Source of the DNA: Rhypophila decipiens
Lineage: Eukaryota > Ascomycota > Sordariomycetes > Sordariales > Naviculisporaceae
Length of the DNA: 64,000 nucleotides
Assembly (NCBI GenBank): GCA_033297075.1
Contig: MU858045.1
Location: 930,001-994,000 of the forward strand
Direction: 5' to 3'
This document shows, in pieces, positions 55,245-64,000 of this stretch. Below the pieces are notes generated by a model. It ran no database searches. It worked only from the letters and a program-made list of their open reading frames with translations, and had not been told where the DNA came from. The translations under genes and the position numbers were made by a program. Position 1 is the first letter of the stretch. Every line of letters starts with the position of its first letter.

Positions 55245-56404
55245 TGCGATAATGCGATTCACGTTTTATGGGGGAGAAGGATGCGATATCGAAGGACACC
55301 AGTAGTCACGAGAGTAGAAGAATAAAAAGAAGCAAAGAAGTCAATTGATATGATGATCAGGTCGGGAGACTTCAGCTTCTAGAAACCCGCAAGCGGAGAG
55401 ACGGAGATCAGCAGAAGAATGAATGGAGGGGTTGTTTGAGGACCCCGATAGGTAATGGATGGACCCCGCAATTTCCACGCCGGAGCTTTCAGCTGGCTGC
55501 CTCAGCTCACTTGTGTCCCAAGTGCCAGGATGAGGACGCACTATAGACTGTAACAAATAACAATCCCGGTGCCGTCATGTTATCCCGAAGTCACTGCAAT
55601 TGAAACGACAATGGAAGCGCATGGAACGGGAGACGAGTGCGAACAACTCGCTGCGCTCTTGTCATTCAAGATCACGATTCATTCCTCCAAGATATTGCCT
55701 CATTCGCGGTCGTTGATTGGTGCTCCACAACGGAGGTGGTTTATCGAATGCCAAGCCGTATTACTTGTGGCCAGTCTGGTTGGACCAAGACGCTGACGAG
55801 ATGCTTGGCTGCATTGTTGACGCGGTTGCGACGGTAGGAGGAATCGAAACGCCCATTCTTGTCCGGTGTTTTTGATTTCTGTGCAGATGTAAATGCATTG
55901 TTGATAAGAGCTGCCAAATGTTGCAAGTGATCCGGGAGGCAGCCCAAATTTCCGTTTGACGATTTGGGGTTCTGTTTGAGATGAGGGGCTCCGCTTGGCG
56001 GGATTGGCGGGACAATTTGGAGGGGCACAGTGGGGTCCAGGGTCTTGGAGATCCTCCCGCACGCCGTGGTAGTGGAGGGGTAGCGGGGTGCTTGCCGACT
56101 CCCGTCCTCCCCGTCCCCCTGCACCGTGTCTCTTTTTGTCCCATCCGCCATTCCCGTCTGGAGAGATCCTTGTTCCTAATAAACTGACCGGTAGGGCTTG
56201 ATAAAGGAACGGGCCGTCGGGGGTTCGTTCAGGTTGCGTGCCTGCAGTGGCCTGTGAGTCTAACAACTACCTACGGATTGATCATTTAAAGATTTAAAAA
56301 AGGTGTTGGTGCGCCACCTTTGTCTTCTCTTTGCTCTATTGCTTCTTCCTTTCTTGTTGTATCACCTACTTTCTACTCGGATACAGACAACAGCTATCAT
56401 CAAC
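55245..56404. other. Divergent intergenic region, metacaspase / WW-domain protein
   Basis: A 1.2-kb shared promoter space. Several overlapping open frames of 70-190 codons exist on the minus strand, without domain or splice support. Confidence 0.4.
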
Positions 56405-57639
56405 ATGTCGTTCTTCAAGAAATTCGCCAAGGACCTCTCTGACGATCTTGACCGCTTCGTGGGAGGCGACAAGAAGAAGGAAGAGCAGCCACAACATGCT
56501 CCTTCTCCTGGTATGTTGTTCTAGCCTTTTAGCTCCAGCAAGCCTCCCGTCGCCCACAACGGCTGCTAATGATAAACTCTTAACTTTCAGCCAACCGCGA
56601 CTACTACCCACCTCCTCAGCATCAACAGTCTTACCAGCAGCCGAGCCATAGCCCTCAGCCTCCTTACGGCGGCGGAGGTTACTCGGCTCCTCCTCCTCAA
56701 GATTATCACAGCAACTACTCGTCTCCTCCTCCTCCCCAGCAGCAGGGCGGAGGATACGGGAACTACTCTACCCCACCACCGCAGCACCAAGACCGGGGTT
56801 ACGGTTCAGGATCCCCGGCCCCGCCGCAGTACAATCCGCCGTCTGACAAGCCTCCTATTCCCGAGGGCTGGATTCCCCAGTGGGATAGCAATCACCAGCG
56901 CTGGTACTACGTTGAGAAGGCGACCGGACGTTCGCAATGGGAAGCTCCCGGCTATAACCCTACCTCGGGAACTCGCGGCCACGGCGGTGATCAAGGATAC
57001 GGCTCCCAAGGCGGCGGCTATGGTGGCTACAGCGGCGCCGGCGGGTACAGCGGCGGACATGGCGGTTATGATTCACATGGATATGAGGGCGAGAGAAAGA
57101 AGGAAAAGAAGGGGATGAACCCAATGCTCGCCGGAGCTGGTGGTTTAGCTGTCGGCGCCATCGGCGGTGCCATGATTGCCAACGCCTTGGGTACGTTTCT
57201 GTTCTGCTCACCTTCCGTGTCAAACATGTTTCCAATACTAACCGTGCTTTTAGACGACTCTGACTCTGATAACGAGCATCACCAATCATCCGCAGCCTAC
57301 GCGGCCCCCGCTGCTGCTGCTGCTGCCCCGGCTGCCGCCGCGCCAGTCTATGTGACCAACAACTACTACGGAGACGAGTATGGCGCCCCTGCGCCTGCTC
57401 CTCCCCCTCAGGAAGACTATTATAGCAATCCGCCAGGTGTCATTCCCACGCACAACGCGTACGGTGAGGAGATTGACAGCAGCGATCGTGAGTCCTTGAG
57501 AGAGGCTCGGGATGAGTACGAGGAGGCACTCGAGGCGGCCAACGATTCCGACGCCAGCAGTAGTGACCACGAGAGACTTGAGGAGGCGAGAGAAGAGTAC
57601 CAAGAGGAGTATGAGGAAGCTTACTATGAGGAGGACTAA
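56405..57639 (+). CDS. WW-domain protein with glycine-zipper segment
   Basis: Exons are 56405-56510, 56591-57190 and 57254-57639 (363 aa). The basic/acidic N-terminus MSFFKKFAKDLSDDLDRF looks like an amphipathic helix. Residues 36-120 are Pro/Gln/Tyr/Gly/Ser-rich. A single WW domain lies at about 122-157 with W129 and W152 (IPEGWIPQWD, WYYVEKATGRSQWEAPG). A Gly/Tyr-rich stretch follows, then a hydrophobic glycine-rich segment (MLAGAGGLAVGAIGGAMIAN) like glycine-zipper membrane-interacting helices. The tail is very acidic (about 90 residues). WW domains bind Pro-rich ligands; the partner is unknown. It is divergent from the metacaspase. Confidence 0.88.
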
Positions 57640-58507
57640 TCATCAGAGAGAGTCTGCTGATGTTGTTCTGGATTATCCAACTTGTTCTGGGTTTTGAGCT
57701 TGGCATACGTGGCGTGGCAATTTCATAGCGGTTCGACCTGATATTTGAGAAATTTGAATACAATTTTTTTTTGCGAGAATCAGAGGACAAGAGTTGATCA
57801 AGCGCAGAGATGAGAAGAAAGGCAATATTGGTTTTGTATCTCGTATTCGTACCGGACACTGAATTACAACATGCCCTTCTGTCGGTGGCCGGTATTTTCC
57901 CCATTTTCTGTCCGATGGGACCGTCCCGGACTTCGGCGTTATGCCGACTTGGGAAGGTTTGGATTTATGTGTACTTTGTACGTAGTCGGTACACAGAAGC
58001 ACAACCCGGAACACAAGCGATCTCCGATCGAATAGAAAGATGAGAAAGATGAGATCAGCGGCGCAGACAGGCACGTGAATTTAGGTCTTAGCTTGTTCCT
58101 TCCATCTTCCTTGCTGACCGACCATTTCGGCCCATTTCGGAGCATTCCGAATCGACTCCGAAGTTTTGACTTTCTCTCACTGTACCTTAACCGATCAGCC
58201 GGCCGGTCACTTCCAACGGGCGTCGTCAAACGTCATTGACCGACAGCTTCGTTCTTTCCTCTCACTGTTTTTTCTTGCCCGTTCCAGGAAAACCGATACC
58301 GAGAGACTGGACAGCCTGCTACCGTCGCCGCACCTGGCAACATCACTTAGCGACTTCAGGGTGTCTCGGGCTCCGAGTCCCGACCACTCATTGTGTCACA
58401 CCGGCTTCCTCTCATTCTTCACCTCGCGGCTCAGTCTGCCACTTAGAACTACCTCACACCTACCTCCAACTCAATTCGAGTTCTCTTTTCCAAAAAGGGA
58501 CGAAACA
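57640..58507. other. Intergenic region, 0.87 kb
   Basis: This is the 3' flank of the WW gene and the promoter of the FSH1-like gene. An open frame continues upstream of the FSH1 start without an ATG and is judged to be 5'UTR. Confidence 0.4.
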
Positions 58508-59476
58508 ATGTCTCGTTCAGAAAAGGCAGAGGACGCCACCCTCGCCCTGCCAAGAATCCTCTGCCTCCACGGCGGCGGCGTCAACGCCAAAGTATTCGGC
58601 TGGCAATGCCGCTCCATAATCCGTGTCCTGACTCCCTACTTCCGCCTCGTCTTTGCCGACGGGCCCTTTGAATGCCACCCCCACCCAGACATTGTGCCTG
58701 TCTATGGCGAGCATGGTCCGTTTTATCGCTGGCTGAGGTGGATGGATCGTCACGAGCCTGTCCCTGCTCATGAGGCTTGCAAGTCTATTCTGGAAGGACT
58801 ACAGAAGTTTATGGATGCTGATGAGGGGACTGGCGAGTGGGTTGGTGTTCTTGGTTTCTCGCAAGGGGCCAAGATTGCGGGGAGCTTGCTTTGGAGTCAG
58901 GAGTGGTTCAAGGAGAAGTGGAAGGAGAGAAAGGCGAACAGGGGGCTTAATGTAAATGGAAATGGGAATGGGCATTCGGTCGGAGGAGGCGGGCCGTTTG
59001 GTAGTGCACAGGACGAGGAGGAAGAGGTGGTCTTGTTAAGGGACAATACTCGAGGCGGGAAGGCGGTCGAGTTCAAGTTTGGTGTGGTGATGGCGGGCAG
59101 TGCACCTACTGTCATGTTGGACCCGAGACCGCCCAAGGATCAGTGGGGATATGCTGGAGGGTATGAGTATGATTCGAGGTCTGTCCCGCGCTATGTCGAG
59201 ACGGCGGACAAGACGAGCCTGAGTTTCTCGGACTGGCCGTCTCTCGCCGAGGTGGAGGGCGGCGAGCATGTCATTACGCTGCCGACATTGCATGTTCATG
59301 GACTCGCAGACCCGGGTCTCGAGAGGCATCGGAAGTTGTTGGAGTTGTATTGCAAACGGGGGACGACCAAGCTGGTTGAGTGGGGCGGTGATCATCGGTT
59401 ACCCATCAAGACGGCGGACGTGGAACCTGTTACGGGCAAGATTATGGAGATGGCCTGGGAGACGGGTGTTATTTGA
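58508..59476 (+). CDS. FSH1-family serine hydrolase
   Basis: The gene is intronless and 322 aa, starting MSRSEKAEDATL after ACAATG. The FSH fold is recognisable: PRILCLHGGGVNAKVFGWQ (16-33), FADGPFECHPHPDI, Ser118 in GFSQG, Asp in HVHGLADPGLERH, and His in WGGDHRLP near the end. The family contains yeast Fsh1-3 and the LovG-type thioesterases that release polyketides. No polyketide synthase is in the window, so a general esterase role is as likely. A Gly/Asn-rich insertion with EEEEVV follows at about residues 150-175. Confidence 0.92.
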   Translation: MSRSEKAEDATLALPRILCLHGGGVNAKVFGWQCRSIIRVLTPYFRLVFADGPFECHPHPDIVPVYGEHGPFYRWLRWMDRHEPVPAHEACKSILEGLQKFMDADEGTGEWVGVLGFSQGAKIAGSLLWSQEWFKEKWKERKANRGLNVNGNGNGHSVGGGGPFGSAQDEEEEVVLLRDNTRGGKAVEFKFGVVMAGSAPTVMLDPRPPKDQWGYAGGYEYDSRSVPRYVETADKTSLSFSDWPSLAEVEGGEHVITLPTLHVHGLADPGLERHRKLLELYCKRGTTKLVEWGGDHRLPIKTADVEPVTGKIMEMAWETGVI

Positions 59477-61336
59477 GGTATGGTGGGGATAATAGTCTTG
59501 GGTTTTTCTTTTCTTTCTTCTTCAAGAAGTGCGATGCATTGAGAGGAGGTATACCAGGACCATGGTCTGCATAATTGGAGATAGACGACGATCACGGTAG
59601 ATGACTACGATGGTCGCGAAGCGGGCTGCTCGCACTTTCCTTGATCCTTCAACCATATATGGGCATGGATAGACGGGTGTTTGCTTCGAGTGCGGTCGAC
59701 GCGATCATAGAAGGCAGGGAGAAGACAGACGACAGTTTTTCAGTACGACAAGATCAAGTCAAGATCTCATAGATTTCACTCTTCACATGCGCACGTGGGC
59801 AAATCACGATGAAATAAATGGATCTCATACAAACGCCAGTCCGCAGCGTTGGAAACATGGGCTCCATTCATAGTCCCTCTTCATGCTACCCTCTTATCCC
59901 ATGATACCAATGACCTCAAGACCAAGAGTCCAAGACGGAAAGCATATGCAATGAAAAAGCTTATGTCGAATTGGCAAGGAGAGATCCCTGGCCGAGCATG
60001 TCCAAATCTCAAACGCTGGGTCTGGGGCATCGACGTTGCAAGTCGAACCGACGGCAGGGGTCCAGGGGCACCGTGGTATTGCGCCTGTTGCTCGGTAAAT
60101 CGTACGTACCTCACCTGTGCCATCTGGCGATCAAGAGAGTGGATGGCATTTTGTTGTGGTTCGAAATAAACCATCATCAATTGGCCCTTCTGCAGAAGGG
60201 ATTCCCTCCTCCAGTGAGTGGCTCCGAGCTTCTTTCAAACTTGTCGTATGAGTTGACGACGAGAGCGCGGAGAGCGTGGCCTGCTGAAACACCCCGGAAG
60301 AGCGGTTATTCCCAATTTCCCAGCCTATCGCATGTTCAGTTGAACGCGATGGAGCACAAATCCCATGTTGCGAGTGGCAATGTGTGCTTCCAACTCACAC
60401 ACACAACCGCGTTGTTCACCAACGCAGAAAGTCCGAGGACAGGTGATGCTTGGCAGGATGAAACAGTGTCACTGTCTAGCCTGGGAGTCCTCTGTGAGAA
60501 AAGTTGTGCTTCTATGCAGTCATACTCCGTACAGGCGTTTACAGTGGAAGCCAAACTGTTACATCCCGGCTCAGGGGGTTTGTCTGGCGCTGTACAGCGG
60601 TTCAGACGACAGCACCAAGAGGCTCCAGGTCCACTTTCTTGGCACAAAAAGGGGGTGCAAGTCGAAACAAAGAGCAACAACATGAAACGGCCATCACCCA
60701 CGCATTGACACCGACTCACCAGAACTCCATCGAGTCCATTCAACACGAAGAGAGGGATCCGTATGGACTAGAAGCCCGGTCCCTTTTTTGGTGAATGATT
60801 GACCGATCGCTGCGACTGTGAAACCGTGACTTTTCCGGGGTTCAATTAGCCCTGAGGAGTATCACACCGCAATCAACATGGAAGCGATGGGTTGATCAAC
60901 TCTTGGCCCCCTTTCCCTGGCCTTCGCTTTCAGTTCTCTTCCTCTCTTTTCGACATCTCATTCTTGTCAATCAAGATCGCTTCTTGATTTTCGTTTCTTT
61001 CCTTGGCTCCCGTGGGCAATCTTTCTTTTCTTGGAATTCGGGCTTAATTCTTTCGTTATTCTTCGTAACGGCCAGGTGCCGCATTTCGTTCCTTTTCTTT
61101 GGTTTGGACTTTGTTCTCTCTCATCGACATACTTTCATTAGACGTTACATATCACGCCTCACAGTTCCGCATTCAGCATTTTTGGGCTTAAAGGGACTCA
61201 TTTCGGTGTTTGCTTACTACATTTTTCGACATCGTTCATGTACGGTTCGATACCACGATAATTATCTGGAGCCTGGAGCCTGGAGCCTGCGGCCGGGACG
61301 AGGAACGAGAAAAGGAAACCGAGGACAGTCGGAAAC
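59477..61336. other. Intergenic region, 1.9 kb
   Basis: A 245-codon open frame at 59971-60708 has a non-ATG start and no recognisable sequence, so it is judged chance. The last 400 bp are pyrimidine-rich, 5'UTR-like. Three tandem GGAGCCT units occur at 61268-61288. Confidence 0.4.
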
Positions 61337-63104
61337 ATGTTTGGAAATAATGGACGATTTCTCCCTCCTAGGAGCGTAGCCCCTAGGATCCGGGGAGCGA
61401 AACTTCGACGCCAGACTCCGGTCGTTGAGCCAGTGGCGGCGGAGCCAGCAGATTCTACAGAGTCGGATACGGCACCTGGTGAGCCGGACAGCCCATCGGA
61501 CAGTGAAAGCGACGACGAGACCACCACCCTTTCCCCGGGACAACCCACGCCCACAGCAGCCCCGGCTCTGGATGGTTCCAAGACGACTGAGAGGGTGATT
61601 CCCACACTGACGGCTATCACCCATGCTCCGAGGCCGATTCCGCCCATGTTTGCTGGTGGAGGCGCGCAGAAAGGAGACCAACTTGAGGAAATCCGAGAGA
61701 CCAGGACCACGGAGACAAGGCCGTCTTTGCCCTCGCCGACAGATGATAAAAATTATGATACCGATGATGTTCAGCCAGGCGGTGTTTGGGCTGGCATAAA
61801 GCCTAGCGAGACAAGTGCAAATCCCAGTGCCGTAACAGGCGCAAAGGGACTTTTAGAGTCCGGGGAAACCGACGCCCCCGTGGCAACAAGTGCTCCTTCG
61901 AGAGGGGGTCTCAACGCCGGTGCCAAAGCTGGGATTGCCGTGGGAACAATTGGTAAGAATAGCCCACACATTTTGTAATATTTCCTGTCTCCAAAGCTGA
62001 CTTTATATCTTGCACAAAGCCGGCGTCGCCCTCCTAGCAGGCCTCCTATTCTTCCTATGGAGGTGGAAACGGGCCCGAAAGGGCCACCGACTAGACGATG
62101 ACGCACCGGAACTGCCATATTCCAACGCCAATAACCAGACAGGAGCGACAGGACCATCAGCCACCATTGACCCAAGGAGCAACTCGCAGATCCTAGACGA
62201 CCTCATCGCTGCTTCGTATGCGCATCAAAACGGAGGGACTATGCCCGCGGGTGGTGTGTGGTCTGCTCAGGACGAAAAGCGAGATCTCGAACATGCCAAT
62301 GTTGCCAATATCGCACCCCAAAGTCGACAACTTGAAGATGACCAGCCACAGATCCGCTTCTCCATCGCCAGCTGGCTCCGTCGTCACCATCCGCTTAAAC
62401 TCAACCCAATGGGATCGAAGCGGGGGAGCATGGCATCTAGCGCTGTGTCTTCTGCCTTCTCGCGCAGCGGTAGTGGTGCCTCCAAGAATTCCGTCTCGTC
62501 GCCTCCTACGGTTCGAGATTCGTCCTCGAGCAGTATTCTGAACGTCAAGACCATGATGAAGAGCCGGTGGCATGACAGCGTGAGACCGGACCAATCTGTC
62601 TCGCAACGAAACACGATGGCTACGGAGGTTACAAACTCGGTATACGATTACTACGCCAGACCGGAATCTAAAGCAGCCCAGGATGTGGTACCCCCTCTGC
62701 CGGCAGTGTATAACACCGCCGGCCAGACAAAGACCCAGGCCCTAGCAAATAAATACCAGTCTGTCTGGTCGGATTCGACGGCTACTACTACCAGTGGGGC
62801 AAGTGGTGCGACTGGGACAAGCGGGATAACTGCCTCCAGCGGCGCCATTCCTATCGCGTTGATACCCGGCAAGATGGACTCAATGGTGACCGATCAGTCT
62901 GGTGGGACGTCGGTCTTGTTCATGTACGATGGCGATACTACGAATGGCAATGGAAAACCAAGACCCGAGACAGGATTAACGGGTCTTTCCACGGGCAGCA
63001 GTGTCTATCCTGCGCAACAACAAGGCGATCCGCTCCCTGTGAGCCCGTTGAGTCCACTTGGCCCTGGGCCAAACACTGGTCTGGGGATCAATGGGTTGAA
63101 GTAA
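61337..63104 (+). CDS. Single-pass membrane protein of unknown function
   Basis: Exons are 61337-61952 and 62020-63104 (566 aa). The 67-nt intron has a GTAAGA donor and a CTGAC branch point. The N-terminal 200 residues are Thr/Ser/Pro/Glu-rich and resemble a glycosylated stalk, but there is no clear signal peptide. One TM segment lies at about residues 204-223 (AGVALLAGLLFFLW followed by RWKRARKG). The cytoplasmic part contains SNSQILDDLIAASYAHQNGG, then IRFSIASWLRRHHPLKLNPM, which recurs as FSVSSWLRRHHPLKLNP-type blocks in fungal hypotheticals as I recall them. The rest is Ser/Thr/Gly-rich. It could be a cell-surface or septal sensor; the function is unknown. Confidence 0.82.
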
Positions 63105-63525
63105 GGAAGCAGTTCCGTCTTGCCTTCTGGGAATAAATGACTTTTATCAGGTTGGATGAAGGGTAGGGAACGAGGAAGAATGGAGGAGGTACACGCTTGT
63201 CTTGTCCTGCAGTACATGGCCATATATATTGAGTTTGAGCGGAATTGTGTATATTTCTTGTCTTTCGTTTTTCCTTGGAATGGGGGATTTGTTGTATTTA
63301 TCTTGAGCAAGGTACATATTTTGGTTGAAGGAGCCGGTTTAGGTTATAGCAAGCTAGCATGGGAACATGAGATATAATTATCTTAAGATTTGCTCGTCTC
63401 GAACTGGTGAATCGACAAGGTATCTTATGTACTACCCTTTGGCCTGTAAAGCTTTTACCACGGCTCATCACAGTCAATGCTTTTGCTCCCGGCATAGATA
63501 TACCCCCATTCAGAACCATACAGCC
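63105..63525. other. Intergenic region before the 5S rRNA gene
   Basis: 3' flank of the membrane-protein gene. It ends with the TATA-like element of the 5S gene. Confidence 0.45.
63495..63502 (+). promoter_or_regulatory. TATA-like element upstream of 5S rRNA
   Basis: TAGATATA lies 31 to 24 bases before the 5S start. From memory, Neurospora 5S genes need a TATA element close to position -29. The spacing here agrees. Confidence 0.55.
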
Positions 63526-63700
63526 ACATACGACCATAGGCACTGGAAAACTCGGGATCCCGTCCGCTCTCCCAGAGATAAGTTGTTAGTCACCTGACTA
63601 GTAGTTGGGTAGGTGACCACCAGCTTGTCATGATAAACCAGCGACCGCCGGACTAGTACTCAGGTGGGTGACCACTGGGGAATCCCCGGTGTTGTATGTT
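63526..63700 (+). rRNA. 5S rRNA gene with a 55-nt internal insertion
   Basis: The 5' half ACATACGACCATAGG..., then GGGATCCCGTCCGCTCTCCCA, is the standard fungal 5S start. The 3' half has GGACTAGTACTCAGGTGGGT, GACCACTGGGGAATCCC and the terminal GTTGTATGT, which pairs with the 5' end. The span is 175 nt. Between GAGATAA (ending 63581) and ACCAGCG (from 63637) lie 55 extra nt ending with a second GATAA. They contain CTGACTAGTAGTTGGGTAGG and TGACCACCAGC, a diverged copy of the 3' domain. Without them the length is 120 nt, the normal size. A T-rich run follows as terminator. It may be a pseudogene, since the insertion falls in the internal promoter region. Confidence 0.85.
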
Positions 63701-63711
63701 TCTTTTTTCTT
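63699..63711 (+). terminator. RNA polymerase III T-rich terminator
   Basis: TTTCTTTTTTCTT follows the 3' end of the 5S gene directly, as expected for pol III. Confidence 0.6.
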
Positions 63712-64000
63712 CTTCCTATTTTGCCGTCTGTCCCTTGGATAAGAATACTTCATGTACAAACCTTGATCTTGAGTGACCAAGCTGTCTATATGGAGACAGC
63801 CTCAGGGAGACAGGCGATGACTGACAAAAGAGGATGTGGTCGTTGTTTCAGTTACTCTTGTTTCTGGCTTGGCTAAACGTTCCGTAATGTGGTTCAGAGG
63901 GCAACATTGAATCTCATTACGTTGTAACCGTTATGAATAATTACATGTAGAAACTGACACGCCCTTGCGCCCAGTATTATCATCGTACATACAAATGGGA
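63712..64000. other. Right window end, nothing recognised
   Basis: No gene or repeat is recognised downstream of the 5S locus within the window. Confidence 0.4.

Noticed and set aside
54483..55325. 280-codon open frame antisense to the metacaspase prodomain
   Set aside because: Caused by the Gly/Gln/Pro-rich repeat composition of the prodomain.
55700..56266. Overlapping minus-strand open frames between metacaspase and WW gene
   Set aside because: Three mutually exclusive frames, none with recognisable motifs; probably promoter sequence.
59971..60708. 245-codon open frame on the plus strand
   Set aside because: Starts at TTG with no Met nearby, has no recognisable sequence, and open frames on the opposite strand are equally long.

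Overview
The window is nuclear DNA of a filamentous ascomycete (Pezizomycotina), most likely a sordariomycete. The evidence is many short GT-AG introns (about 41-370 nt) with CTRAY-like branch points, fungal-specific families (3-hydroxyanthranilate dioxygenase, Ctr copper transporter, secreted DPP5-type peptidase, FSH1 hydrolase, RTC4 and EAF6 proteins) and a single dispersed 5S rRNA gene resembling the Neurospora type. No operons, phage, CRISPR or bacterial elements were seen. Gene models were spliced by hand from reading frame, splice consensus and remembered family sequences. Exon ends are inferences, and every total was checked for divisibility by three unless stated.

Layout. 1-11 kb: 3' end of a low-complexity protein (+), CoA-diphosphatase-like Nudix hydrolase (+), Ctr copper transporter (-), 3-hydroxyanthranilate 3,4-dioxygenase (+), FAH-domain acylpyruvase-like enzyme (-), and a small conserved-looking protein (+). 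11-18 kb: PWI/SR-rich splicing factor (+), NuA4 subunit EAF6 (+), two repeat elements, alpha/beta hydrolase (-). 18-35 kb: gene-poor stretches of 4.8 and 3.9 kb on either side of an ammonium transporter (+), then a dipeptidyl-peptidase V (-) and an oxysterol-binding protein (-). 37-50 kb: an unrecognised 1184-aa protein (+), molybdopterin synthase small subunit (-), dynamitin (-), RTC4-domain protein (+), F-box-like protein with a myristoylation-type N-terminus (-). 50-64 kb: a small hypothetical gene (+), a frameshifted single-pass membrane protein (-), metacaspase (-), WW-domain protein (+), FSH1-type serine hydrolase (+), single-pass membrane protein (+), and a 5S rRNA gene with an internal insertion.

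The genes are mostly unrelated housekeeping functions: NAD/kynurenine and acylpyruvate metabolism, metal and ammonium uptake, splicing, chromatin, dynein motor, lipid transfer, molybdenum cofactor and cell death. They do not form a biosynthetic cluster.

The most unusual observations are three. The 5S rRNA gene carries a 55-nt partial self-duplication; taking it out leaves the normal 120-nt length. A 14-bp minisatellite in a membrane-protein tail puts the rest of the tail out of frame. Two dispersed repeat families (three and two copies) lie in the intergenic spaces.
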